Notes: generated from the letters alone by a model not told the origin. A DNA stretch of 64,000 bases from Enorma massiliensis phI (GCF_000311845.1 NZ_HE978574.1:956929-1020928), one strand, 5' to 3'. Shown: positions 45,693 to 56,922, counted from the first letter of the stretch. Numbers and translations: made by a program.

Positions 45693-46769
45693 CTAGGCGA
45701 CCTCGTCACGCGCGCCGGCGCGGCGGCGCATGACGGCGTAGCACGCGCCCGCGCCCGCGACGGCGCCGACACCCGCCCCGAGCGCCGCCATGCCGAAGGC
45801 GTCACCCGACGCGCCCTCGGTGGTGCCGCTGGCCGAGGTGGAGGCGAGCGCGCTTGCGAGCTGCTCGCTGACGAGCGACTGCTGCTCGACGAGGCTGTCG
45901 TACTGGTCGAACAGGTCCTTCACGCTCGTCGAGCCGTCCCCGTCCGCCTGGTTGGCAAGGGCTTCCTCGAGTTCGGCGCGCTTCGTCTCGAGCTGGTCGT
46001 TGATGCTGGAGGCGAGTGCCGTGAGGTCACTGATCGTGCTGGACGCGGCATCGCTCTCATCGACGGTTCCGCGTGCGACGGCCTTGAGCGTCTCGTTCGC
46101 CGATTGGATCGAGGATTGGGAGCCCTGCAGGTAGGAGTTGTACTGGCCCAAGAAGTCCTGCACGTAGACCATCTGGTTCTGGATGCTTGACTCGATGCGA
46201 TCCTGCTCTTCTTCGAGCGAGGCGATGACGGTGTCGATCTGATTCTTCGTGACCTTTCCGGCGGTCGCGCTGACCCCGAGGGCCTGGATGCGCGCCGCGA
46301 GGTCGGACGAGAGGTCGACGGTGTCCGTGGTTGAGGCCTTGCTGCTTAGGATCCGCAGCTCCTGGATGACGCTCGCGAGTTCCTGCTCCCGTTCCTGCTG
46401 CGCTTTGATCTCCTCGAGCTTCTGGGCTGCTTCCTGTTTTGCCTGAAGGGAGAGCTGCATCTGGAGCTGGGCGAACAAAAACTGGGTAGACGCCTGCGAG
46501 CTGACGCCGTCGAAGGTATAGCTCGGTGCGGGCCCGTCGGCCGATAGCACGGCGATGGCCGCGTTGACGTTGGCGGTCGTGGGGTCGGCCTCCGCCGCGT
46601 CGACGGCGTCCTGGGCCTTGTCGGCGGTTGCCTGTTCGGATTCGACGTTGTCGGCGAGGGCCGAGGCGTCGTCCGCGTAGACGGTCGCGGGGCCCGCGGC
46701 CATGGCCGCGGCGAGCAGGCCCGCGGCGGCGAGGCGCCGCCCGCGCCGGATGACGGAGGTGGATAGCAT
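45693..46769 (-). CDS. Secreted coiled-coil protein with C-terminal membrane anchor
   Basis: 358 residues from ATG 46769, with GGAGAGAT upstream; the longer frame to 46913 is not coding in character. A signal peptide (RRGRRLAAAGLLAAAMAAG, cleavage after TVYA) is followed by long Gln/Glu/Ala/Ser helices (about residues 45-310). The end is a hydrophobic helix (FGMAALGAGVGAVAGAGACY) and MRRRAG, giving an outside-facing anchored coiled coil. It could be a sensor or a substrate for the PrsW-like protease encoded downstream. No family is recognised. Confidence 0.68.
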   Translation of the reverse strand: MLSTSVIRRGRRLAAAGLLAAAMAAGPATVYADDASALADNVESEQATADKAQDAVDAAEADPTTANVNAAIAVLSADGPAPSYTFDGVSSQASTQFLFAQLQMQLSLQAKQEAAQKLEEIKAQQEREQELASVIQELRILSSKASTTDTVDLSSDLAARIQALGVSATAGKVTKNQIDTVIASLEEEQDRIESSIQNQMVYVQDFLGQYNSYLQGSQSSIQSANETLKAVARGTVDESDAASSTISDLTALASSINDQLETKRAELEEALANQADGDGSTSVKDLFDQYDSLVEQQSLVSEQLASALASTSASGTTEGASGDAFGMAALGAGVGAVAGAGACYAVMRRRAGARDEVA

Positions 46770-46941
46770 ATCTCTCCATTCGCACGGTGGTGGGACGAGA
46801 CCATTATACCGGACCGTTTTCTTGAGGGCGTTCGGGGCGGCCGGGCCGCCCGGGCGGTCCGGCCCGGTATGGTTACGACTGAGAAAATTCCCGGGCGCCG
46901 CCGCGCCGCGCAAGCGCGAGTGGTACCATGAAAGCCCGTAA

Positions 46942-48666
<1,725 letters not shown>

Positions 48667-48670
48667 GGTT

Positions 48671-49651
48671 TTGGTCGCGCTTCGACATAGCGAGCGAAAT
48701 GCCGGTTCGGCGCCTGGTTCCGCCTTCAGCGAGGCGGGTCGGGCGCCGTCTGCGCTCGAACAGGCGGCGGGGGAGTACCTCACCTCGCTGGCGGTCGAGC
48801 GGAATCTGGCGAAGAACACGCTCTCTGCCTATCGGCGCGACCTTGCGGCGTATCTGGCCTTCCTTTGCGAGAGGGGCATAGACGAGCCCGACGCCGTGAG
48901 CAAGCGCGACATCGACGCATTCGTGGCGGCGCGGCGAGATGCTGGCTACGCGGATGCCTCGATCGTGCGCGCCCTTTCCGCCGTCAAGGGGCTCCATGCC
49001 TTCATGGCGCGCGAGGGGCTCTCGACCGCGCATCCCACGGCGTCGGTGCGTTTGCCCAAAAAAGAGGAGCGCTTGCCGGACTTCATCTCCGTTGAAGATG
49101 CCCGCGCCCTGCTCGACCAACCGTTCCCCGCAACGCCGGCGGGCGCCCGCGATCGGGCCGAGCTCGAGGTCCTCTACGGCTGCGGACTGAGGGTGAGCGA
49201 GCTTTGCGGCCTCGATTTGCGCGACCTCTATCTCGACGATGAGTTCATGCGCGTGTTCGGCAAGGGGTCTAAAGAGCGGGTCGTGCCCATCGTGGGGAGC
49301 GCGCGCTCCGCGCTCGCGGCATACCTCGCAGGCCCGCGGGCGGAGCTCGCGGCGCATGACCGCGCGCGGCGCGGCAGTGCCGCCGTGTTCCTCAACAAGA
49401 ATGGCGGGCGCATTTCCCGGCAGTCGGTGCATGCTACGTGCGAGCGCTACGGGCGCCTCGTTGGTATCGAGGGGCTGCATCCGCACACCCTTCGGCATTC
49501 ATTCGCGACGCACCTGCTCGCCGGCGGCGCCGACCTGCGCGTGCTGCAAGAGATCTTGGGGCATGCCGATATCTCAACCACGCAGATTTACACGCACCTG
49601 GACCGGAGCCAGCTGCAAGAGGTCTACCTCGCCGCCCACCCCCGCGCCTAG
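48671..49651 (+). CDS. Tyrosine recombinase XerC/XerD type
   Basis: Up to 326 residues from TTG 48671. The first 30 residues are unconserved, so a later start is possible. The N-terminal SAM-like domain has [20 protein letters not shown], and the catalytic domain has [12 protein letters not shown] (Arg), [12 protein letters not shown] (His-x-x-Arg), [15 protein letters not shown] (His and the Tyr nucleophile). It resolves chromosome dimers at dif with a partner recombinase. Its place just after pyrG and away from any mobile element supports a housekeeping XerD role. Confidence 0.88.
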   Translation: MVALRHSERNAGSAPGSAFSEAGRAPSALEQAAGEYLTSLAVERNLAKNTLSAYRRDLAAYLAFLCERGIDEPDAVSKRDIDAFVAARRDAGYADASIVRALSAVKGLHAFMAREGLSTAHPTASVRLPKKEERLPDFISVEDARALLDQPFPATPAGARDRAELEVLYGCGLRVSELCGLDLRDLYLDDEFMRVFGKGSKERVVPIVGSARSALAAYLAGPRAELAAHDRARRGSAAVFLNKNGGRISRQSVHATCERYGRLVGIEGLHPHTLRHSFATHLLAGGADLRVLQEILGHADISTTQIYTHLDRSQLQEVYLAAHPRA

Positions 49652-49660
49652 CGAGGCATG

Positions 49661-49808
49661 TGAGACAGTTGTGCCGGGTCAATCTGTCTCGTGTATGGCG
49701 AGGCAGTCACGCGCGGGGGTGCTGCCCGGCGTGAGACAGTTGTGCCGGGTTAATCTGTCTCATGTGAGACAGTTGTACCGGGTCAATCTGTCTCATTAAT
49801 CTGTCTCA
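49661..49808. repeat. Array of TGAGACAG...CTGTCTCA palindromic units
   Basis: Three 31-base units at 49661-49691, 49732-49762 and 49765-49795 each read TGAGACAG, a 15-base middle (TTGT[G/A]CCGGGT[C/T]AAT), then CTGTCTC[A/G]. A fourth half unit CTGTCTCA is at 49801-49808. Each unit could form a hairpin. They lie directly downstream of the recombinase gene. Confidence 0.85.
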
Positions 49809-50041
49809 TGGTGCTGGGTGCCCGGGCGGTGCGAGAAGAGCCGGAAGTGCAAGCTTTGCAGCCGACCTGCGGTCTCCATATCTTGCGCACGCCCGCTCCA
49901 TCGTGCGGAAAAATCGCCTCAAGGTGAGGTTGAAGGTTAGGGTTGTCGCTCGTCCATCAAGCGGTAGGGCGCCCACTGCCATCCAAACACAATATGTCGT
50001 GCTCAGGTTGGTTTCCCCATTTGGGGAGCCGGTGTCCGTTG

Positions 50042-50113
50042 GTGGAGGTGTGGGAACCGGTGGGGGAGAAAGTGGGAAAAAATGTTGCTAAAAATCGCTT
50101 CAAACCATACTAT
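50042..50113 (+). promoter_or_regulatory. dcw cluster promoter with MraZ-type boxes
   Basis: TTGCTA (50085-50090) and TACTAT (50108-50113), 17 bases apart, form a good -35/-10 pair 74 bases before mraZ. Just upstream lie GTGGG copies at 50050, 50060 and 50072, with a weaker GTGGA at 50042. TGGG-type direct repeats ahead of mraZ are the known MraZ-binding pattern, so autoregulation is likely. The remaining sequence between 49809 and 50041 shows no gene. Confidence 0.7.
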
Positions 50114-50186
50114 TGAATGCGTCGACAGCCGGGGTGGTTCCCCGTACGAGCCCTAACCGAGCAACCGAGAGGAGGGCGCAGCAGAG

Positions 50187-50615
50187 ATGTTTGCCGGGAC
50201 GTTCGAGCGCAATCTCGATGCCAAAGGCCGTTTATCCCTGCCTGCTGCCATTCGCTCTGAGCTCGGCGAGCATGTGTACGTGTTGCCTGCACCGGACGTC
50301 GATGCCTTGTACGTGTTCTCGAACGAGAAGTTCGAGGATTGGGCACTGGGCCTCTTCGAAAAGCGCGGAGGCTTCAATTCCCGCAAGCGCGAGGATCAGG
50401 CGCTCATGCGCAAGATCATGGCGCGGGCGACGCCGATGGATATCGACTCCGCTTCGCGTATTGGTCTGAGCGAGACGCTGCGCGAGAAGGCTGGCCTCAA
50501 TCGCGAGGTCACCGTGGTCGGAAACTGGGACCATCTCGAGATCTGGGATCGCGCGAAGTGGGCTGAAGCCGATGCGGATGATGAAGGGGACGAGGACCTG
50601 TTCTTCGACGAGTAA
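50187..50615 (+). CDS. mraZ: Transcriptional regulator MraZ
   Basis: A 142-residue protein with the two AbrB-like halves of MraZ: MFAGTFERNLDAKGRLSLPA at the N-terminus and DSASRIGLSETLREKAGL in the second half. The C-terminus is an acidic tail (DADDEGDEDLFFDE). It binds repeats upstream of its own gene and tunes the division and wall cluster. The ATG is preceded by GAGAGGAGGG. First gene of the dcw cluster. Confidence 0.96.
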   Translation: MFAGTFERNLDAKGRLSLPAAIRSELGEHVYVLPAPDVDALYVFSNEKFEDWALGLFEKRGGFNSRKREDQALMRKIMARATPMDIDSASRIGLSETLREKAGLNREVTVVGNWDHLEIWDRAKWAEADADDEGDEDLFFDE

Positions 50616-50631
50616 CCGGGAGCAAACGGAC

Positions 50632-51591
50632 ATGGCTACGTTGACACCTGAATATCGGCATGAACCCGTCATGCTCCAGGAAGTGCTCGAAGCGCTTCGC
50701 CTGAGCGAGGGCTCCACCGTCTGCGACTGCACGCTCGGCGGCGCCGGCCATTCTGTGAAGATGGCCGCGCAGGTGGGCGAGGAGGGGCTCCTCATCGGCA
50801 TCGACCAGGATGACATGGCACTCGCCGCCGCCCGCACGCGCCTTGCATCAGAGGCGCCGGGCGTGCCCTTGAAGCTCTTGAAGGGGAACTTCGGTGACCT
50901 TGACGAGCTTCTGTGCCGGGCCGAGGTGCCCGGCATCGATGGCATCCTCTTCGACTTGGGCGTTTCGAGCCCGCAGCTTGATATCCCTGGAAGGGGCTTC
51001 TCATACCACGAGGATGCCCCGCTTGATATGCGTATGGACCCGGGTAACAACCCTTTAAACGCAGCTGAGGTCATCAACACCTATAACGAAGCCGACCTCG
51101 CCCGGATCCTTCGCGTATACGGTGAGGAGAAGTTCGCCGACAAGATCGCGCGAGAGATCGTGCGGCGTCGGCAGCTCAGCCCCATCGAGACCACGGGAGA
51201 GCTCGTCGAGGCCATCAAAGCGGGGATTCCCGCGGCGGCGCGCCGGCACGGGCATCATCCCGCGCGCAAGAGCTTCCAGGCGATACGCATCGAGGTCAAC
51301 CATGAGCTCGATGTTCTCGAGCGCGGCCTCGAGGCAGCGGTGCGCTGGCTCAATCCGGGAGGGCGCATCTGCGTCATCTCGTACCACTCGCTTGAGGACC
51401 GCATCGTGAAGCACGTCTTCCAGGAGCGAAGCCGGGGCTGCACCTGCCCGCCGGAACTTCCGGTCTGCATGTGCGGAAACGTGCCGACACTCAAGGTATT
51501 GACGAGAAAACCGCTGGTTGCCACAACCGAAGAGGTCGAGCGCAACCCGCGAGCGAGATCTGCCAAGATCCGCGTGGCCGAGCGCTTGTGA
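50632..51591 (+). CDS. rsmH: 16S rRNA (cytosine-1402-N4) methyltransferase
   Basis: 319 residues from ATG 50632 (MATLTPEYRHEPVMLQEVLE); the frame opens upstream inside mraZ. It methylates C1402 in the 16S decoding centre. Family marks are HEPVML, DCTLGGAGHS (SAM loop), GIDQDDMAL, DLGVSSPQLD, GFSY and DMRMDP, HPARKSFQAIRIEVN, and the C-terminal SYHSLEDRIVK. It lies 16 bases after mraZ. Confidence 0.97.
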   Translation: MATLTPEYRHEPVMLQEVLEALRLSEGSTVCDCTLGGAGHSVKMAAQVGEEGLLIGIDQDDMALAAARTRLASEAPGVPLKLLKGNFGDLDELLCRAEVPGIDGILFDLGVSSPQLDIPGRGFSYHEDAPLDMRMDPGNNPLNAAEVINTYNEADLARILRVYGEEKFADKIAREIVRRRQLSPIETTGELVEAIKAGIPAAARRHGHHPARKSFQAIRIEVNHELDVLERGLEAAVRWLNPGGRICVISYHSLEDRIVKHVFQERSRGCTCPPELPVCMCGNVPTLKVLTRKPLVATTEEVERNPRARSAKIRVAERL

Positions 51592-51687
51592 GCGCAACGC
51601 CCGCTTATCTTAGGTTCCATCCCGCACCGCACCAGAAACGTACCGTAAACGCACCACTAACGCACCGGGATGGGAGGCATGCGTACC

Positions 51688-52224
51688 ATGGCGTACTACG
51701 ATTCCAATGCGGCGTATGCCTACGACTTCGAGGCGATGCCGGCTCCGGCAGCTCGCCCCGAAACGGGCGCGGCGCCCGCTGAGCGCCCGCGCTTCGACGT
51801 CTATACGGGTGAGGGCCGCGAGGCTAACCAGGTCGTGAGCCCTGTCTTCACCCATGTGGTGAAGGTCTTCTGCGCGCTCGTCGCGCTCTTCTTCGCTATC
51901 GGCATCGCGCGCGTCGCTATCGCGGGCGTTACGGCATCGGTGCTCAACACGAATGCCGCGCTTAACAGCTCGCTCGAGACGGCGCAGGACGAGAGCTCGA
52001 ACCTCGAGGTCATGAACTCGGTCTATGGAGCCGATACACGCATCCGCGATCTTGCAACCGGAACGCTCGGCATGGTCGAGCCGGAGGACACGACGGTGCT
52101 CGATCTGAGCCAGGATGCCTCCGCGCAGGCGGGTTCAACCGATGACCAGGGCGCCGGCGCGGCAGCCGCCGATGCTGCGGATGCAGGGTCGTCCGGGGCA
52201 TCGAGCGCCGACACAGCCCAATAG
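51688..52224 (+). CDS. FtsL-like division protein
   Basis: 178 residues from ATG 51688, with GGGAGG ten bases upstream; ATG 51670 and 51679 are alternatives. A cytoplasmic part of about 55 residues is followed by one membrane helix (VVKVFCALVALFFAIGIARV) and a heptad-like stretch (LNTNAALNSSLETAQDESSN) with the DTRIRDLAT element. The C-terminal 45 residues are acidic and Ala-rich. The place between rsmH and ftsI and the bitopic coiled-coil layout identify it as FtsL, a divisome scaffold; the sequence itself is too divergent for a firm name. Confidence 0.75.
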   Translation: MAYYDSNAAYAYDFEAMPAPAARPETGAAPAERPRFDVYTGEGREANQVVSPVFTHVVKVFCALVALFFAIGIARVAIAGVTASVLNTNAALNSSLETAQDESSNLEVMNSVYGADTRIRDLATGTLGMVEPEDTTVLDLSQDASAQAGSTDDQGAGAAAADAADAGSSGASSADTAQ

Positions 52225-52240
52225 GTCCCGGGAGGTAGCA

Positions 52241-54262
52241 ATGGCGCGCGACCGGTATACCGGGAGCGGACGAGACGACGGGCGGTCCAGCCGTAGAGGT
52301 TCGTCGCGTCCGCGTCGTGATGCATTCAATCAAAGATACGAATCGATGTCTCGGGGAGGGGCCCCGCGCGATGCGTCGCAGCGTGGGTCCCGTTCCCATG
52401 TCGGTCGTTCAGGGCAGCCCTACGGTTCCCCCCGTGGCGGTTCCCCCCGTGGCGCAGCGCGCCATGAAGGCGGGATGATGCGAGGCGGCTTGGGTTCCGA
52501 TACCCTCGGCCCGGCACGGGGTGGCACCCGGGGCGGCGGAGGTTCCGGAAGGCCTCCCCGCGGCACGCGCCCGCAGGTCGACCTGCTTCATAGCGACCTT
52601 GACCACGAGGGCATCCCGCGACGTGCCGTCGTGATGGGGGCACTCGGCTTAGGCATGGCGCTCGGCCTCTGGAATCTCGCGGATTACCAGATCGTGAACG
52701 CCGAAACGTACCGGAAGCGCGCCGACGAGCGCCGCCTCTCGCGCCAGACCCTCTTTGCCAAGCGCGGCACCATCTACGACCGCAACGGCAACGTGCTCAC
52801 CTCGAGCGTCGAGTGCCAGAACGTCTATGCCAACCCCAAGCTCGTGGAAGATGCCGACGAGGCGGTGAGCGCCCTCGTCGAACTATTGGGCGTCGACGAG
52901 GAGACGTGCCGCGAGAAGGTCACGCGCGACACAACCTTCGTCTACATCAAGCGCCAGGTCGACCAGGATATCGCCGATGCGCTCTCGGAGCGCGGCATCA
53001 AGGGCATCGAATTTGAGCAGACCATGAAGCGCGTGTACCCGTACGGCACGCTCGCCTCTCAGGTGATTGGCGTGGTGAACATCGACAACGAGGGCGTCTC
53101 CGGTTTGGAGAGCTACTACGACGATGTGCTTACGGGCACGAACGGCTCCATCGTCCGCGAGCGGGCCCGCGATGGCTCGTATATCGCGGGCGGCGCGTAC
53201 GAGAAGGTGTCTGCCAAAGACGGCACCGACCTCGTGCTCACGCTCGATGTGAACATACAGAGCGCCGCGGAGCAGGCGCTTGCCGACGCGGTCGAGAGCT
53301 CGGGCGCGGATTACGGATCGGTCATCGTGTGCGATCCCGCGACGGGCGAGATCCTCGCCTGCTGCTCGTGCCCCACGTACGACCAGACCGATCTGGCGAA
53401 CACGAACGCCGCCGACATGAACCTGCGCGTCGTGACGGACGCCTATGAGCCGGGTTCCGTGTTCAAGACGCTGGTGAGCGGCATGGGCATCGATCTGGGG
53501 CTCATGACGCCCGACACCACCTTCGACGTTCCGGCCGAGGTCAAGGTCGGCGACGACTGGGTGAACGACATCGACGACCGCGACTATGCCATGACCATGA
53601 CGCTCCGCGAGATTATGCGGAGGTCTTCGAATACGGGAATGGTGCTCGTGGGCCAGAAGATCGGAGCGGATAACTTCGCCGAGTACCTCGACGCCTATGG
53701 CATCGGGACCAAATCGGGCATCGATTTTCCGGGCGAGTCCACCGGCATCGTGCGCGAGCGCAGCGAGTATGACGGCTCGAGCCTGGGATCGATGTCTTTC
53801 GGGCAGGGCATTTCCGTCTCGCCGATCGAGGTCACCCGGGCGGTGTGCGGCATAGCGAACGGCGGCGTCATGACGACCCCGCATTTCTTGAAGTCGAAGC
53901 ACGGCGAGGAGCTCGATTGGAGCGACGGGGAGGCGAGCGCCATCAGCGCAGAGACGGCCGAGCTCGTGAAATCGATGATGATCACCGTCGTGGACGAGGG
54001 AACCGGTTCAGGGGCTGCGATCGAGGGGTATGACGTTGCGGGCAAGACCGGTACCGCCCAGCGCGCAGACGCGTCCGGTGGCTACCAGAAGGGTAACTAC
54101 ATGTCGTCCTTCATCGGGTTCGCCCCGGCAAGCGAGCCGGCGGCCCTTGCCTACATCACCCTCGACGGCACGCCGTACCACTCCTCGGCCGCCACGCCGG
54201 CATTCAAGACCATCATGGAGCAAGCGCTTTCGGTGCTGGGCGTCAAGCGAACGCGTTCATAA
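52241..54262 (+). CDS. ftsI: Penicillin-binding protein 3 homologue (septal transpeptidase)
   Basis: 673 residues from ATG 52241, with GGGAGGT upstream. It cross-links septal peptidoglycan. Residues 1-120 are a long basic Arg/Gly/Ser-rich cytoplasmic tail, then one membrane helix (about 127-147). The dimerisation region includes RGTIYDRNGNVL, and the transpeptidase has the active SVFK (Ser406, Lys409), SSN (462-464) and KTG (602-604). The tail is far longer than in most FtsI proteins. It is followed by 171 bases before murF. Confidence 0.94.
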   Translation: MARDRYTGSGRDDGRSSRRGSSRPRRDAFNQRYESMSRGGAPRDASQRGSRSHVGRSGQPYGSPRGGSPRGAARHEGGMMRGGLGSDTLGPARGGTRGGGGSGRPPRGTRPQVDLLHSDLDHEGIPRRAVVMGALGLGMALGLWNLADYQIVNAETYRKRADERRLSRQTLFAKRGTIYDRNGNVLTSSVECQNVYANPKLVEDADEAVSALVELLGVDEETCREKVTRDTTFVYIKRQVDQDIADALSERGIKGIEFEQTMKRVYPYGTLASQVIGVVNIDNEGVSGLESYYDDVLTGTNGSIVRERARDGSYIAGGAYEKVSAKDGTDLVLTLDVNIQSAAEQALADAVESSGADYGSVIVCDPATGEILACCSCPTYDQTDLANTNAADMNLRVVTDAYEPGSVFKTLVSGMGIDLGLMTPDTTFDVPAEVKVGDDWVNDIDDRDYAMTMTLREIMRRSSNTGMVLVGQKIGADNFAEYLDAYGIGTKSGIDFPGESTGIVRERSEYDGSSLGSMSFGQGISVSPIEVTRAVCGIANGGVMTTPHFLKSKHGEELDWSDGEASAISAETAELVKSMMITVVDEGTGSGAAIEGYDVAGKTGTAQRADASGGYQKGNYMSSFIGFAPASEPAALAYITLDGTPYHSSAATPAFKTIMEQALSVLGVKRTRS

Positions 54263-54433
54263 CAAGCGTGCGGCCGCGGCCGGTGCCGCCAGGCGCCACG
54301 AGCTTGGCTGCGCTCGGGGCGAGGTGGTTCGCGCCCGAGCTTGCACACCTTGTGCGTTCCGCGCCGGCGCGCCCGGGCATCTAGGTCGCTACGGTACAAT
54401 ACGCAGCTGATGGAACTTGATTGAGGGGATTTC

Positions 54434-55882
54434 ATGTTTGAGTTCACCGTAGAGACTATCGCGGGAGCTACGGGTGCCAGCGTTGTTGCCGGCGACCCCG
54501 CCCGTATCTGCCGGGGTTGCTTCATCGATTCGCGCCTTGTCGAGCGCGACGGCCTGTTCGTGGCATTTTCTGGTGAGCGCGTTGACGGTAACGACTTCGC
54601 GCCCCAGGCGGTGAGTGCGGGCGCGGCTGCCGTGGTGCTCACCCGGACGCCTGAGAACACCTTGCTCGAGCAGGCGGAAGCGGCCGGTTGCGCCGTATTG
54701 GTAGCGGACGATGCCCAGGAGTTCCTCCTGCGCCTTGCCCATGTCTACCGTGCCGAGCTCGCCTGCACCGTCGTGGGCGTCACCGGGTCGATCGGCAAGA
54801 CCACGACGAAGGACTTCTTGGCGGCGCTTCTGGGCGCTCGCTTCCGCGTCTGGGCCACGAAGGGCAACTACAACAACCTGATCGGTTTGCCGCTCTCGAT
54901 TTTGAGTGCTCCGCGCGATACGCAGGTGCTCGTGCTCGAGATGGGTATGAACGCCCGTGGCGAGATCGAGCGCCTTGCTGCATGTGCCGAGCCCTCGCTG
55001 GCGGTGATCACCAAGGTGGGCACCTCGCATATCGGCATGCTGGGGAGCCGTGAGAACATCGCGCGCGCTAAAGCAGAGATCGTCTCGGGCATGAGGCCCG
55101 TGCCAAGCGGCTCCGAGGCCGGGGTGCCCGGTACCGCTCCCGTGCTCGTGCTTTCGGGCGAGGACGACTTCACGCCATTCATTCGCGACGAGTTCGCCCT
55201 TCCTGCGGCGGTCGAGGTGGTCCTTGCCGGGACGGGCGCAGACGACGAGGTTCGCGCGTCGAATATCGAGCTGGACGTCGAGGGCCATCCGAGCTTCGAC
55301 CTTCTGCTCGCCTCCGGTGAGTCCGCGCGCATCACGTTGGCGGTTACCGGGGCGCAATCGGTCTCCAATGCCGTGCTCGCCGCCGCCCTTGCGGAACGCC
55401 TGGGCATCGATGCCGCGACGATGGAGGCGGCGTTCAAGCGCCTGGCGATTACCGGCCGCCGTCAGGAGCTCCGTCGTGCCGCGTGCGGTGCCCGCGTAAT
55501 CGACGACACCTATAACGCGAGCCCCGAGTCCACGGCTGCGGCGCTCGATCTCCTCGAGATGCTTCCCGTCTCCGGCCGCCGCATCGCCGTTCTCGGCGAG
55601 ATCGGCGAGCTTGGCGAAGAAGGGCCCCGCCTGCATGCGCTCGTAGGCTCCTATGCGGCAGCGAAGAAGCCCGACCTGCTCGTGTGCGTGGGCACGGCCT
55701 GCGCAGAGGAGATGGCCGCTGCGGCGCGCCTCATGGGCATGCCTGCCCGCTCCGTCGCGATTGCCGGCGATACCGCACGCGCTACGGAACTCGTGCGGCA
55801 GTCGCTCCGCTCCGATGATACGCTGCTCGTGAAGGGCTCCCGCTTCCTGGGGCTCGATCGCCTCGTCGAGGAGGTCTGCTAA
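54434..55882 (+). CDS. murF: UDP-MurNAc-tripeptide:D-Ala-D-Ala ligase
   Basis: 482 residues. It adds D-Ala-D-Ala to the UDP-MurNAc peptide in the cytoplasm. The N-terminal substrate domain includes FIDSRLVERDGLFVAF, the ATP loop is VGVTGSIGKTTTKDFL, ATKGNYNNLIGLPLSIL is the typical MurF stretch, and MGMNARGEIERL and IDDTYNASPESTAAAL follow. It lies after a 171-base gap holding a TACAAT box (54395-54400), so an internal promoter is likely. It takes the place where murE plus murF stand in most dcw clusters. Confidence 0.95.
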   Translation: MFEFTVETIAGATGASVVAGDPARICRGCFIDSRLVERDGLFVAFSGERVDGNDFAPQAVSAGAAAVVLTRTPENTLLEQAEAAGCAVLVADDAQEFLLRLAHVYRAELACTVVGVTGSIGKTTTKDFLAALLGARFRVWATKGNYNNLIGLPLSILSAPRDTQVLVLEMGMNARGEIERLAACAEPSLAVITKVGTSHIGMLGSRENIARAKAEIVSGMRPVPSGSEAGVPGTAPVLVLSGEDDFTPFIRDEFALPAAVEVVLAGTGADDEVRASNIELDVEGHPSFDLLLASGESARITLAVTGAQSVSNAVLAAALAERLGIDAATMEAAFKRLAITGRRQELRRAACGARVIDDTYNASPESTAAALDLLEMLPVSGRRIAVLGEIGELGEEGPRLHALVGSYAAAKKPDLLVCVGTACAEEMAAAARLMGMPARSVAIAGDTARATELVRQSLRSDDTLLVKGSRFLGLDRLVEEVC

Positions 55883-56913
55883 TGCTCGGAAACGCTGCCT
55901 ATCCAACCTATCAGGCATTCATCTCGCTCGCCGTCGCAGCGGTAATCGCTGCGGTGATCATGCCGCTGTGGATTCGCGTCATGAGGATCGAGCACTTCGG
56001 ACAGCAGGTGCGCGCCGACGGCCCCGAGCAGCACCTCATCAAGCAGGGTACCCCCACGATGGGTGGCGTCGTCATCCTCGTCGCCCTGGCGATCACCTGC
56101 CTCGTCATGGGCAGGCTCACCGCAGAGCTGGCACTTGTGCTCATCGCCACGCTGGCTACCGGAGTCCTCGGCCTTATCGACGACCTCACCTCCGTTACCC
56201 ACGGGCGCTCCCTTGGCCTCACCCCGCACGCCAAGATGATCGGCCTCACCCTCATCTGCGTGCTCTTCTGCCTTCTTTCGATCAACTGGTGCGGCGTCGA
56301 GCCCGTCGTGCGGTTCCCGGGCGGCCTTTCCGTCGACCTCGGCGTGCTCACCACGACGGTCGATATCGCCGGCGAGCCCTTCCATATCCCGTGGCTCTAC
56401 ATGATCTTTACCTGGCTGTTGATCGTGGGGCTCTCCAATGCGGTCAACCTCACCGACGGCCTCGACGGTCTTGCGGGCGGAACGTCCATGATCGCGATGC
56501 TCGTGATGGCTGCAGTGTGCTTCATCTGCAACGATTCGAACCTCACCATCTTCTGCGCCGCGTGCGCGGGTGCCTGCCTTGGCTTTTTGTGGTTCAACTG
56601 CTATCCGGCGAGCATCTTCATGGGCGACACCGGCTCGCTCGCGCTCGGCGCGGCGCTCGCCTGCGTCGCCGTCATGACCAACACCGAGGTCGTGTCGCTC
56701 ATCGTGGGCGGGCTTTTCATCATCGAGACGCTCTCTGTCATGATCCAGGTCGTGAGCTTCAAGCTCACGGGCAAGCGTGTCTTCCTCATGGCACCCATTC
56801 ATCATCATTTTGAGAAGAAGGGTTGGGCCGAGACGAAGGTGGTCATCCGCTTCTGGATCATCGCGGCCGCCTTCGGCGCGCTTGGCCTCGCGGTCTTCTT
56901 CCAGTTGGGATAG
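55882..56913 (+). CDS. mraY: Phospho-MurNAc-pentapeptide translocase
   Basis: 343 residues, about ten membrane helices. It transfers phospho-MurNAc-pentapeptide to undecaprenyl phosphate, giving lipid I. GTPTMGGVVIL, GLIDDLTSV (the Asp pair), NAVNLTDGLDGLAGG, FMGDTGSLALG and APIHHHFEKKGW are all present. The ATG overlaps the murF stop by one base. Confidence 0.97.
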   Translation: MLGNAAYPTYQAFISLAVAAVIAAVIMPLWIRVMRIEHFGQQVRADGPEQHLIKQGTPTMGGVVILVALAITCLVMGRLTAELALVLIATLATGVLGLIDDLTSVTHGRSLGLTPHAKMIGLTLICVLFCLLSINWCGVEPVVRFPGGLSVDLGVLTTTVDIAGEPFHIPWLYMIFTWLLIVGLSNAVNLTDGLDGLAGGTSMIAMLVMAAVCFICNDSNLTIFCAACAGACLGFLWFNCYPASIFMGDTGSLALGAALACVAVMTNTEVVSLIVGGLFIIETLSVMIQVVSFKLTGKRVFLMAPIHHHFEKKGWAETKVVIRFWIIAAAFGALGLAVFFQLG

Positions 56914-56922
56914 TGGTCCTTC

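Noticed and set aside
49661..49808. CRISPR array
   Set aside because: Units are palindromic, two are nearly contiguous, there are no unique spacers of even length, and no cas gene is present.
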